Assembly: GCA_017550385.1 (NCBI GenBank)
Contig: JAFZPJ010000052.1
Location: 53,684 to 117,683 of the forward strand
Length of the DNA stretch: 64,000 bases
Reading direction: 5' to 3'
From: Clostridiales bacterium
GTDB taxonomy: Bacteria > Bacillota > Clostridia > Saccharofermentanales > Saccharofermentanaceae
Part shown: piece after piece, positions 17,583 through 24,852 of the stretch
How the letters are laid out: every line of letters begins with the position of its first letter
Numbering within the stretch: the first letter of the stretch is position 1
Notes under the pieces: model-generated
Database searches by the model: none
Told to the model about the DNA's origin: nothing
The model's input: only the letters and a program-made list of their open reading frames with translations
Program-made: the position numbers and the translations under genes

Positions 17583-18725
17583 ATGACAGAGGGTATTACT
17601 TTAAAGACCAAAAAGAGCAACAAGAAGTTTATGGTCTTGTCGGCCATAGGCATTATCATGGTCGTGGATGCACACAGTTGGACTTCGCTGAATCTTTTTG
17701 CTTCGCATATTCCATACAACTCGTTCTTCATGCCGATGTTTGTATTCATATCCGGATACTTCAACAAGGTTGATCCTGATACTGACCTCAGAACTTATAT
17801 TTTTAAGAAGTTTCGCAACCTGATGGTGCCTTATATTACCTTCTCTTTATTGTTGTTGGTTCTTGAACAGTTGATCAACCTTCTCTTAAGAGGAGGAAGC
17901 GAGCGGTCCTTGTATGAAGAGGTTCTTTTTAACTTATTCGGCATCATCATAGGAACACCTTCCTCAATCGCTTCTCCGTTGTGGTTTGTTCACTCGTTGT
18001 TTTTGGTTCAGATCATATATGCCGTGATCAAAAAACTACTGTATAAAAGATGGAATAGCATTGTCATGATGATTATCTTTTGCATTCTAAATCTATTCTC
18101 TGTGTTTTTTGCAAAAACAGTTGATATTGGGGGCGCTTTTTATTTCATTTTGAGTGCTCCTCTCAAATGCATGTTCTTTATCCTTTTTATTGAACTTGGA
18201 GTAATATACAGAGAAAAGATAGAATCTAAACTACATTCTTTGACGGCAGGCGGGAATCTGATACTCATTATATTATTGATGATAGCAAATGTTTTCCGCA
18301 TGATGATCCTGCCGGAGGCCAATAATATTGCTTTCGTATCTCTCGAGTATATGAGTGGCTTTCCAAGTCCGTTTGTCGCAACGCCATTGATATCATCTAT
18401 CATAGGAATACTGCTATGGTTGACGATCGTAGATGCCATCGGGAATGCTTTTTATGATAACCGGATCATTAACTACATTTCTGAGAACACTTTGTGGGTA
18501 ATGAGCCTTCATGTACTCTTCTTCAATGTCTTGAACAGCATATTACTGTTTATCAACAAGTTCATTGTCCCTCTTCATGACTTTTCATATAGTGAAGCCT
18601 CTTGGTATCGGTGGGAACCTATTCCACAATTTAGTATCTTGTATTTTGCCTTTGGCCTGACAGGCCCCCTATTAGTGAAAATGTTATTTGATAAGGTGAC
18701 TTCGTTTTCTGCGTTGCGCAAATAA
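17583..18725 (+). CDS. Acyltransferase 3 family membrane protein
   Basis: The 380-residue protein has about ten membrane segments and the acyltransferase-3 pattern: IIMVVDAHSW near residue 30 (the conserved His), FVFISGYF, and PLWFVHSLFLV. Such enzymes O-acetylate cell-surface sugars or peptidoglycan, or modify antibiotics. Base and codon use are clearly more AT-rich than the neighbouring genes, which suggests recent acquisition. The ribosome binding site is weak; an extended -10 (TG, one base, TATAAT ending 17552) lies about 30 bases upstream. The substrate is unknown. Confidence 0.85.
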   Translation: MTEGITLKTKKSNKKFMVLSAIGIIMVVDAHSWTSLNLFASHIPYNSFFMPMFVFISGYFNKVDPDTDLRTYIFKKFRNLMVPYITFSLLLLVLEQLINLLLRGGSERSLYEEVLFNLFGIIIGTPSSIASPLWFVHSLFLVQIIYAVIKKLLYKRWNSIVMMIIFCILNLFSVFFAKTVDIGGAFYFILSAPLKCMFFILFIELGVIYREKIESKLHSLTAGGNLILIILLMIANVFRMMILPEANNIAFVSLEYMSGFPSPFVATPLISSIIGILLWLTIVDAIGNAFYDNRIINYISENTLWVMSLHVLFFNVLNSILLFINKFIVPLHDFSYSEASWYRWEPIPQFSILYFAFGLTGPLLVKMLFDKVTSFSALRK

Positions 18726-18930
18726 CAGAACGCAACTGTCTGCGCAAAACACCTCAAATTGCGCAGCCTCTCCAAGAGGGAACGCGCACACAAAAACGGC
18801 AGAATACGCCGCAGGTGCTGGTTTTCGAGGAGAGAAGGAGGGCGCGGACACACCGCGAAAGAGGGTTTGACATACTGCGCAATTCTTTGTAAACTGTTCT
18901 TATATGCACAACCGCTTGCGCATGTTGTGC
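18715..18930 (+). promoter_or_regulatory. Cluster of TGCGCA palindromes and an inverted repeat, possible LacI operators
   Basis: The palindrome TGCGCA occurs at 18715, 18741, 18760, 18875 and 18917, five times in about 210 bases. The copy at 18875 lies between the -35 and -10 of the regulator's promoter. The last copy is the centre of GCACAAC (18906-18912) and GTTGTGC (18924-18930). LacI-family proteins bind such CG-centred palindromes and often repress themselves. The pattern is seen; its use as operator is inferred. Confidence 0.45.
18866..18894 (+). promoter_or_regulatory. Promoter of the LacI-family gene
   Basis: TTGACA (18866-18871), 17 bases, TAAACT (18889-18894). A TGCGCA palindrome lies in the spacer. 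Confidence 0.7.
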
Positions 18931-18957
18931 GAATCTCATAAGGCAGGCGTTACAAGG

Positions 18958-19950
18958 GTGAACAAGATAACAATAGACGACATCGCGAGAGATCTCGGCA
19001 TATCCAAGACTACAGTATCCAGGTCGATCTCCGGCAAGGGCAGGATCAGCAGGAAGACCCGCCGGATGGTGCTCGACTACATCAAGGAGCACGACTATAC
19101 GCCGAATCCGATTGCGAGAGGTCTTGCGCAATCCAAGACATACAACATCGGCTGGGTAGTGCCCGGCGACTCTGAGAATTTCTCCCTGCCGTACTTCCAG
19201 CTGACCATGTTCGGCATGTGCGAAGCGGCTCAGACGGAGAACTACGACGTACTGCTGATAATGAGCTATGACAGCGATATCTCAAGACTCGAGAACATGC
19301 TCAGGAACCGTAAGGTTGACGGCGTTGTCCTCGGCAGAACTTGGGAGAACGACATGAATATCAAGGCGCTCAAGGATAACGGGCTTCCCTTCGTGGTCAT
19401 CGGCGGCACGAATGAACCCGACGTCGTCCAGATCGATAACGACCACATCAGCGCCTGCAGCGAACTTACGTCGATCATACTGATGAAGGGAACGGATAAG
19501 CTCGCATTTATCTGCGGCAACTCTGCCCAGGTGGTCAACCAGACCCGCAAGGAAGGCTTCATCAAGGGCCTCGAGAAGTGCGGAAAGAGCGCGAAGGATG
19601 CCCTGTTCTACATGGACTGCGACTCGGCAGCCCAGATCGAGAGGGCGACGGATGAAGCGATAAGGAACGGCGCGGAATGTCTCGTCTGCGCGGATGACTA
19701 TATAGCGAACTCAGTGCTCGTCAAGCTCTCGCGTGACGGCAAAGAGGTACCGAAGGATATAAAGATAGCCTCCTTCTATAACAGCGCTCTCCTCGAACAC
19801 AACCGGCCGCCTGTGACGTCTATCCAGTACGATCCCAGACAGCTCGGCTTCGAGGCGGCGCGCACCCTGATCGCCATGATCGGAGGCGAGAAGGTACAGC
19901 CCAAGAAGCTTCTCGGATACGAAGTCGTTCTCAAGGGTTCCACGCTGTAA
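18958..19950 (+). CDS. LacI-family transcriptional regulator
   Basis: The protein begins MNKITIDDIARDLGISKTTV when GTG 18958 is used, the classical N-terminal helix-turn-helix of the family with the hinge about 30 residues later (330 residues total). The rest is a periplasmic-binding-like sugar-sensor domain. The ribosome binding site before this GTG is poor. ATG at 18904, nine bases after the -10, would add 18 residues and give an almost leaderless message, so the start is open. No sugar genes are adjacent; clustered TGCGCA sites upstream suggest self-control. A good terminator follows. Confidence 0.9.
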   Translation: MNKITIDDIARDLGISKTTVSRSISGKGRISRKTRRMVLDYIKEHDYTPNPIARGLAQSKTYNIGWVVPGDSENFSLPYFQLTMFGMCEAAQTENYDVLLIMSYDSDISRLENMLRNRKVDGVVLGRTWENDMNIKALKDNGLPFVVIGGTNEPDVVQIDNDHISACSELTSIILMKGTDKLAFICGNSAQVVNQTRKEGFIKGLEKCGKSAKDALFYMDCDSAAQIERATDEAIRNGAECLVCADDYIANSVLVKLSRDGKEVPKDIKIASFYNSALLEHNRPPVTSIQYDPRQLGFEAARTLIAMIGGEKVQPKKLLGYEVVLKGSTL

Positions 19951-19972
19951 CGAAGATCAATAACTTAATTTT

Positions 19973-20016
19973 GACTGTCCCGGATGCTTCCTCCCGTCCG
20001 GGGCAGTCTTGTTTTT
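19973..20016 (+). terminator. Terminator after the LacI-family gene
   Basis: GACTGTCCCGGA (19973-19984) pairs with TCCGGGGCAGTC (19997-20008), followed by TTGTTTTT. Confidence 0.85.
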
Positions 20017-20065
20017 GTCCGTTTTTTTATTACAAAGCCGTCACTTTGTTTTGCTAAAATAGCAA

Positions 20066-20094
20066 TTGATAACTGCCATTAAAAGATATAGAAT
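20066..20094 (+). promoter_or_regulatory. Promoter of the acetyltransferase-peptidase operon
   Basis: TTGATA (20066-20071), 17 bases, TAGAAT (20089-20094). The GTG start with AAGGAGGA lies about 30 bases downstream. Confidence 0.6.
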
Positions 20095-20126
20095 TTTCGC
20101 GTAAAGCTTAAAAAGGAGGAGCGCGC

Positions 20127-20777
20127 GTGACTGACGAGCTTAAGGACATAGTATACGCTGATCTGTTCAGATACACGGGCAACACCCGCCGCTTTAAGAA
20201 CATCTACGCGTGCTATCTTGAAGAGCGCCGCTCTTCTCCTGAATTCTGCTATATCAGCACGATGAGAAGGGTCAGATATTACTATGACCAGATCCCCAAG
20301 TACGACGGAATAAGAAGGCTGTTCAACAAGTTCCTGTTCACGATCTGGAATACGAGACTCGATCAGCTCTCCAGGAAGTACCACTTCCAGATCCCTTACG
20401 ATACTGAGATCGGCAAGGGCTTCTATCTGGCGCATTTCGGACGCGTCATCATCCATCCTAAGGCAGTTATCGGTCATAACGTCAACGTATCGACCGGCGT
20501 CGTCATCGGCACGCAGTTCAGAGGCAAGCGCAAGGGCTCGCCGCATATCGGCAATTATGTCTGGATTGGCGCCAATGCCATTCTCGTCGGCAATATCACC
20601 ATAGGCAATAATGTTCTTATCGCTCCCGGAGCGTATGTCAATTTTGATGTACCTGACGGTTCAATCGTTATCGGCAACCCGGGTCTCATCAGAAGATCAC
20701 AGGGCGCTACGCTCAACTACATCAACAACACGATACTGTTCGACGAGTACAATGTACGTTCGGATGGTGTCAGCTGA
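20127..20777 (+). CDS. Serine O-acetyltransferase-like hexapeptide protein
   Basis: A GTG start follows AAAAAGGAGGAGC. The 216-residue protein has a helical N-terminal half and a left-handed beta-helix of hexapeptide repeats (about 95-195): HFGRVIIHPKAVIG, NVSTGVVIG, PHIGNYVWIGANAILVG. The layout matches serine acetyltransferases, but the usual HGTGVVIG is replaced and the N-terminal domain is short, as in relatives that acetylate sugars or make O-acetylserine. There is no cysteine synthase next door. It overlaps the peptidase gene by one base (TGATG). Confidence 0.8.
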   Translation: MTDELKDIVYADLFRYTGNTRRFKNIYACYLEERRSSPEFCYISTMRRVRYYYDQIPKYDGIRRLFNKFLFTIWNTRLDQLSRKYHFQIPYDTEIGKGFYLAHFGRVIIHPKAVIGHNVNVSTGVVIGTQFRGKRKGSPHIGNYVWIGANAILVGNITIGNNVLIAPGAYVNFDVPDGSIVIGNPGLIRRSQGATLNYINNTILFDEYNVRSDGVS

Positions 20778-22012
20778 TGGCACTTACAAGTTCTTTTTTC
20801 TCTGACAACAGAAGAAGATTTGCAGACAGACTGCCGGATAACACGGTGGTGTATCTTTTTGCGGGCGAAGCCAGGAGGATGAGCGGCGATACCGATTACC
20901 GCTTCCTGCCTGACCGTAACTTCTACTATATGACGGGCCTCGAGCGCGCAGGCCTGATCCTCGTTATCGAGAAGAAGGCGGGCACCGCACACGACATCTT
21001 ATACGCTCCCGCACACGATAAGATCGCAGAGCGCTGGGGCGGCAAGAGACCGGATTTTGAATCTCTCACGGCCATATCCGGCATAGAGGACGTCAGGAAT
21101 GAAGACCTGTTCGATGAAGAGGCGATGGCCGAAGCCAAAGACGGCAACACGGGCCTCGCGGTAGACGGCAGCTCCATTATGGAAGCACCGAGGTCCTTCA
21201 CCGACAAGATAACCACGTTCGGAGTAAAGCCTGCGAACATCGCGCCGATCATAACGGACCTGCGCCTCATCAAGGGCGAAGACGAACTCGACTGCATCAG
21301 ACAGGCGGCAAAGATCACCGAGGAAGCGATCGCGGAGCTTAAGCCGTACGTAAAGCCGGGCGTAACCGAGTATGAGCTGTACACGAAGCTCGAGTACGAG
21401 ATGGCGAGAAGAGGCTCTCTAGTCAACGCTTTCGAGACGATAGTGTCATGCGGCACCAACGCGTTCTATCTGCACCATGCCGATCCCGAGAAGTCGGGCG
21501 ACGGTGTTGCGCAGGAAGGATCCGTCATTCAGATAGACGTCGGTGCGAGGTGTCAGGGCTACTGCGCGGACATCTCGAGGGTGTTCTTCGTAGGCGCGCC
21601 GGCAGAAGGCGACAGACGTGTTGCGCTGCACGGCATCATCAGGCGCCTGAGGCAGGAGGCGTTCTCCTACATAGCTCCGGGCAGGACTTTCGCCGGGCTT
21701 AATTCACAAATGTATGACATATGCGGCAGATGGCTTGCGGCGCAGGGACTTATATCCGATAATTTTTGCGTTGGTGATGTGCAGAAATATTACTGGCACA
21801 ACACCTCACATTATCTCGGGCTGGATGTCCACGATACGGGTCCCAAGGACCGCGCTTTCACTGAAGGCAACTGCCTCGCGGTCGAACCCGGAATCTACAT
21901 CCCCGAATGGGGCATCGGATTCCGTATTGAGGACGATGTCGTCGTGACTTCCGGCGGGTGCGAGCTCCTGAGTTCAGGCACCGATGAGCTGGAGGGAATA
22001 ATTGCCGACTGA
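20777..22012 (+). CDS. Xaa-Pro aminopeptidase (M24B)
   Basis: The 411-residue protein has an N-terminal aminopeptidase-P domain (DYRFLPDRNFYYMTGL) and a C-terminal pita-bread metallopeptidase domain. The five metal ligands are visible: two Asp in IDVGARCQGYCADISR, His in HYLGLDVHD, and Glu in EPGIY and in FRIEDDVV. It removes N-terminal residues before proline in cytoplasmic peptide recycling. The end overlaps the next gene by 11 bases. Confidence 0.94.
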   Translation: MALTSSFFSDNRRRFADRLPDNTVVYLFAGEARRMSGDTDYRFLPDRNFYYMTGLERAGLILVIEKKAGTAHDILYAPAHDKIAERWGGKRPDFESLTAISGIEDVRNEDLFDEEAMAEAKDGNTGLAVDGSSIMEAPRSFTDKITTFGVKPANIAPIITDLRLIKGEDELDCIRQAAKITEEAIAELKPYVKPGVTEYELYTKLEYEMARRGSLVNAFETIVSCGTNAFYLHHADPEKSGDGVAQEGSVIQIDVGARCQGYCADISRVFFVGAPAEGDRRVALHGIIRRLRQEAFSYIAPGRTFAGLNSQMYDICGRWLAAQGLISDNFCVGDVQKYYWHNTSHYLGLDVHDTGPKDRAFTEGNCLAVEPGIYIPEWGIGFRIEDDVVVTSGGCELLSSGTDELEGIIAD

Positions 22013-23015
22013 TCTGGCCATAAGCACACCATTTCTCATAACCGTTCTGGCTGTCGTCATGCTCCTTCTTGCCGGCGGAGCTTTCTTTGCCGTCTACGTG
22101 TCGTTCTGCGACAGGCTCTTCAAGAGGATATTCCACAGACCCAAGCCAATCCCGCAGGTGGACCGTTCTCCCATGGAGATCGACCGTAAGACCATCTTCG
22201 GCCGCGGGAAGAACTGGTTCTATACATACAGGACCGAGTGGCTGAACGTCAGGGTGAAAGCTTTCGACGATACGCCGCTGTCTGCTTACTTCAGGCCGTC
22301 TTCGGACAGGTCGTGCAGGAACATCGCGATATTTGTCCACGGATATGACGAACACCCCTCGGAGATGGCGGCATATGCCAAGCTCCTCATGAAAAAGATC
22401 CAGTGCCACTGCCTGATCGTGCACCAGAGAGCGCACGGCATCAGCGGAGGCAGGGATTACACGTACGGACTCAAGGAGAGCGTCGACCTTGAGACCTGGT
22501 TCGAATTTGCAAGGAACAGGATCGGCCCGAACTGCAGGATCTACGTGGTCGGCAGGGGTACCGGTGCGACCGCCGCTCTTCTCGCCGCCGAGCAGGAAGG
22601 CTTCTGCCCGAACGTCTGCGGCATCATCGCGGATTCTCCCGCGGAGTCGCTCACGGCCCTTCTCAAGGCTGTTGCGCACAAGGAGTCTTCCATGAAGCCC
22701 GAGGCCTTCATCTACCGCATAAGACAGCTCGCCTCGAAAAGGTTCGGCTTCGACATCAACATGTGCGACTGCGCACTGTACGCAGGACGCATCAAGATCC
22801 CGGTGCTGCTCTTCCAGGGCGGAGACGACGATGTCTGCCTGCCTTCGGGCACCAGGAACATCTACGACAACATGCGCTGCAAGAAGAGGATGGTAGTAAT
22901 AGATTCCGCAAAGCATCTCATGGCTTACGAAGCGGCGCAGGCTACCTACGAGCGCGAGGTGCAGAAATTCATCGAATCCTGCGTCATGCGTCTTGTAAAG
23001 ATCGGAGCCATGTAG
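22002..23015 (+). CDS. Membrane-anchored alpha/beta-hydrolase-fold protein without the nucleophile serine
   Basis: A TTG start (22002) follows CTGGAGGGA at a good distance and no other start fits. The 337-residue protein has one N-terminal membrane segment (about 10-34) and an alpha/beta-hydrolase domain of the extended-esterase type: FVHGYDEHP for the oxyanion strand and VHQRAHGISGG. The nucleophile elbow reads G-R-G-T-G (184-188), so the expected Ser is Gly186, while Asp in GGDDD (275-277) and His305 remain. It may be catalytically dead. It overlaps the peptidase end by 11 bases. Confidence 0.85.
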   Translation: MPTDLAISTPFLITVLAVVMLLLAGGAFFAVYVSFCDRLFKRIFHRPKPIPQVDRSPMEIDRKTIFGRGKNWFYTYRTEWLNVRVKAFDDTPLSAYFRPSSDRSCRNIAIFVHGYDEHPSEMAAYAKLLMKKIQCHCLIVHQRAHGISGGRDYTYGLKESVDLETWFEFARNRIGPNCRIYVVGRGTGATAALLAAEQEGFCPNVCGIIADSPAESLTALLKAVAHKESSMKPEAFIYRIRQLASKRFGFDINMCDCALYAGRIKIPVLLFQGGDDDVCLPSGTRNIYDNMRCKKRMVVIDSAKHLMAYEAAQATYEREVQKFIESCVMRLVKIGAM

Positions 23016-23021
23016 TATATT
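22993..23021 (+). promoter_or_regulatory. Promoter of the thiT leader
   Basis: TTGTAA (22993-22998), 17 bases, TATATT (23016-23021), just at the end of the upstream gene. Predicted start about 23028, shortly before the TPP aptamer. Confidence 0.6.
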
Positions 23022-23041
23022 TTGCACGACAAAAGGAAATA

Positions 23042-23121
23042 ACGGGGAGCTGCACTGCGGCTGAGAGGGCTTGATAGCCGACCCGCTGAACCTGACGGAT
23101 AATGCCGGCGAAGGGATTGAT
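23042..23121 (+). promoter_or_regulatory. TPP riboswitch (THI element)
   Basis: The aptamer shows all conserved parts in order: ACGGGGAGC, GGCTGAGAGGG, GACCC, GAACCTGA, GGATAATGCC and GGCGAAGGGA. It senses thiamine pyrophosphate and lies 67 bases before a ThiT-like transporter gene, as expected. High TPP should shut off transporter expression. Confidence 0.96.
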
Positions 23122-23140
23122 TCTTACCATAGTATTGGCT

Positions 23141-23187
23141 CCTCTGAACGGCGAAGACGCAGGTCGGTTTCCGGACGGAGGTTTTTT
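23141..23187 (+). promoter_or_regulatory. TPP expression platform: hairpin over the ribosome binding site with a U6 tail
   Basis: CCTCTGAACGG (23141-23151) can pair with CCGGACGGAGG (23171-23181) with two internal mismatches. The right arm contains the GGAGG ribosome binding site of thiT and is followed directly by TTTTTT and the ATG at 23188. The hairpin can therefore hide the ribosome binding site and could also act as a terminator. Confidence 0.65.
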
Positions 23188-23772
23188 ATGTCATCCAATA
23201 AGGAAAAGATCTTAACGATAACTTGCGGCGGCGTCTGCCTCGCACTCGCGTTCGTGCTCTCGAGGATCGTCCTCTTCGAGATGCCCATGGGCGGTTCAGT
23301 AACACCTGCTTCTTGCCTTCCGATCGTTGTTTTCGGTATGGCTTTCGGACCTGTGTGGGGATTCGCGGCAGCGTTCATCTTCAGCCTTCTGCAGCTCATC
23401 GGCGGCTGGCTCGTAACGCCTTTCCAGGTGCTGCTCGACTATACCCTTGGTTACACGATGCTCGGCATCGCAGGCTTTGCAGGAATCAAGGCCGCCGAGA
23501 GACAGGCGATCTCCAACCCGCTCAAGAGATTCCGCAGCGCTAACCTTGTTAAGGCCGTCATCTTCACGGTGCTCGCATATGCGGCAAGATGGTTCTGCTC
23601 GGTACTGTCCGGCGTCATCTTCTATGCGGAATATGCAGCTGAAGCAGGTTACGACAATGCGTGGATCTACTCGATGGTCTACAACGGAGGCTTCCTGATC
23701 TTTGACCTGACGATATGCCTTGTTGCACTCGTCGTCCTGTACTTGGTCATCCCGGGTAAGAAAAAGGCGTAA
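23188..23772 (+). CDS. thiT: ThiT, thiamine ECF transporter S component
   Basis: This 194-residue protein has six hydrophobic segments and matches ThiT: LPIVVFGMAFGPVWGF, and the aromatic-rich DYTLGYTMLG and ARWFCSVLSG parts that form the thiamine pocket. It binds thiamine at the membrane and works with a shared ECF energising module not in this window. ATG 23188 is chosen because GGAGG precedes it; upstream in-frame ATGs lie within the riboswitch. Control by the TPP element confirms the substrate. Confidence 0.95.
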   Translation: MSSNKEKILTITCGGVCLALAFVLSRIVLFEMPMGGSVTPASCLPIVVFGMAFGPVWGFAAAFIFSLLQLIGGWLVTPFQVLLDYTLGYTMLGIAGFAGIKAAERQAISNPLKRFRSANLVKAVIFTVLAYAARWFCSVLSGVIFYAEYAAEAGYDNAWIYSMVYNGGFLIFDLTICLVALVVLYLVIPGKKKA

Positions 23773-23813
23773 TTGTTCTTAAAACGAAACAATTAACCAT
23801 AAGTTAATAATAT

Positions 23814-23878
23814 TCCCTTCCGTACTGATTTATAATGATTAAAAGGTCTTGACCTTTTGAAATATCATACGGAAGGGA
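23814..23878 (+). promoter_or_regulatory. Nested inverted repeats around the hpf promoter and ribosome binding site
   Basis: TCCCTTCCGTA (23814-23824) is the exact complement of TACGGAAGGGA (23868-23878), which contains the hpf ribosome binding site. Between them lie TATAAT (23831-23836) and a second palindrome AAAAGGTC/GACCTTTT (23841-23848 with 23851-23858) at the predicted transcription start. A message started at the internal promoter lacks the left arm; a read-through message from thiT would have it and could mask the ribosome binding site. Confidence 0.6.
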
Positions 23879-23886
23879 GTGATTTT

Positions 23887-24429
23887 ATGAAGATCACTAC
23901 ACAGGGCAACGGGATCAGAATCGGTACCAGGCTCGAACAGAAGATCGCCGATAAGGTAGGTAAGTTCGACAAGTATTTCGGTGATGAGGGCTCCCTCAAT
24001 GTTCGTATCAGACCCGAAGGCAACAAGATGGTCGTCGAGATAACGATGAAGCTCGACGGAAAGATCTTAAGAGCGGAGGCTCGTGACGAAGATATTCTCA
24101 CAGCTGTCGACAGGACGGTCGACAAGCTTGAATCGCAGATAAGAAGGCAGAAGACCAAGTTCCTCAAGAAGAAGAAGGAATATCCGGGAATCGTTAACTT
24201 CCTTGAAGACGACGGCGGCGCGGACTTCGATTTTGAGGACGAGCAGGAAGAGAAGATCACCAAGACAAAGAAGTTCCCTCTGCGCCCGATGAGCGCTGAA
24301 GATGCCATCCTGCAGCTCGAGATGCTCGGCCACGACTTCTTCGTATACTTGGACAGCGATACGGATTCCGTATGCATCGTCTACAAGAGAAATGACGGCG
24401 GCTACGGTCTGCTCGAACCCGAGTATTGA
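23887..24429 (+). CDS. hpf: Long-form ribosome hibernation promoting factor
   Basis: The 180-residue protein has the N-terminal S30AE domain (about 1-100: MKITTQGNGIRIG, helical segment with LEQKIADKVGKFDKYF) and the C-terminal dimerisation domain (about 130-180: FPLRPMSAEDAILQLEMLGHDFFVY) that marks the long form forming 100S ribosomes in stationary phase. ATG 23887 follows GGAAGGGAG. It is monocistronic, bounded by a strong terminator and preceded by nested inverted repeats. Confidence 0.96.
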   Translation: MKITTQGNGIRIGTRLEQKIADKVGKFDKYFGDEGSLNVRIRPEGNKMVVEITMKLDGKILRAEARDEDILTAVDRTVDKLESQIRRQKTKFLKKKKEYPGIVNFLEDDGGADFDFEDEQEEKITKTKKFPLRPMSAEDAILQLEMLGHDFFVYLDSDTDSVCIVYKRNDGGYGLLEPEY

Positions 24430-24454
24430 TCTTACGGTTTTAAGTGAATCTGAG

Positions 24455-24482
24455 GCGGACCCTTCGCGGGGTCCGCTTTTTT
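24455..24482 (+). terminator. Terminator after hpf
   Basis: GCGGACCC (24455-24462) pairs with GGGTCCGC (24469-24476) around a TTCGCG loop and is followed by six T. Confidence 0.92.
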
Positions 24483-24483
24483 G

Positions 24484-24512
24484 TTGACTTAAAGCCGTTC
24501 AGCCGTTATAAT
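24484..24512 (+). promoter_or_regulatory. rpsU promoter
   Basis: TTGACT (24484-24489), 17 bases, TATAAT (24507-24512), starting two bases after the hpf terminator tail. Confidence 0.88.
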
Positions 24513-24560
24513 ACTCGCGTTCAATTCAACAAACCTGAGCACGAGAGGAGGGATGAAAAG

Positions 24561-24734
24561 ATGTCTGAGATCAGAGTTAAGGAGAATGAGTCCCTTGACA
24601 GTGCACTTCGCAGGTTCAAGCGTTCTTGCGCAAAGTCCGGCGTTCTCGCTGAGGTACGCAAGAGAGAGCACTATGAGAAGCCTTCAGTTCGTCGTAAGAA
24701 GAAGTCAGAGGCAGCTCGCAAGAGAAAGCATTGA
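24561..24734 (+). CDS. rpsU: 30S ribosomal protein S21
   Basis: The 57-residue basic protein reads [20 protein letters not shown] and ends in a run of Arg/Lys ([15 protein letters not shown]), the standard S21 pattern. S21 binds the small subunit near the anti-Shine-Dalgarno region. ATG 24561 follows AGGAGGG. It is monocistronic with a strong promoter and terminator. Confidence 0.97.
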   Translation: MSEIRVKENESLDSALRRFKRSCAKSGVLAEVRKREHYEKPSVRRKKKSEAARKRKH

Positions 24735-24743
24735 TTCCAACCG

Positions 24744-24776
24744 ACCGGTTCCGCAAGGAGCCGGTTGTTTTTTGTC
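24744..24776 (+). terminator. Terminator after rpsU
   Basis: ACCGGTTCC pairs with GGAGCCGGT around GCAA, followed by TGTTTTTTG. Confidence 0.88.
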
Positions 24777-24810
24777 GGTATTTGTCGGTTTTTGTCGGGT
24801 TTTCGCGGTG
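24771..24810 (+). repeat. Tandem 10-bp repeats TTTGTCGGKW
   Basis: TTTGTCGG begins at 24771, 24781 and 24791, and a degenerate TTTCGCGG at 24801, all on an exact 10-bp pitch. They lie between the rpsU terminator and the ribosome binding site of the nuclease-like gene, about one helix turn apart each. Confidence 0.6.
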
Positions 24811-24852
24811 TTATGGCGAGTATGATTAAGAGAACTATTCTCGGAGGATCAT

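Noticed and set aside
21858-23027. 389-codon minus-strand frame over the peptidase/hydrolase genes
   Set aside because: It is antisense to two well-supported genes and the TPP promoter, with no domain and biased composition.
24771-24810. Short tandem repeats as a CRISPR array
   Set aside because: Units are only 10 bp with no spacers, and there are no cas genes in the window.
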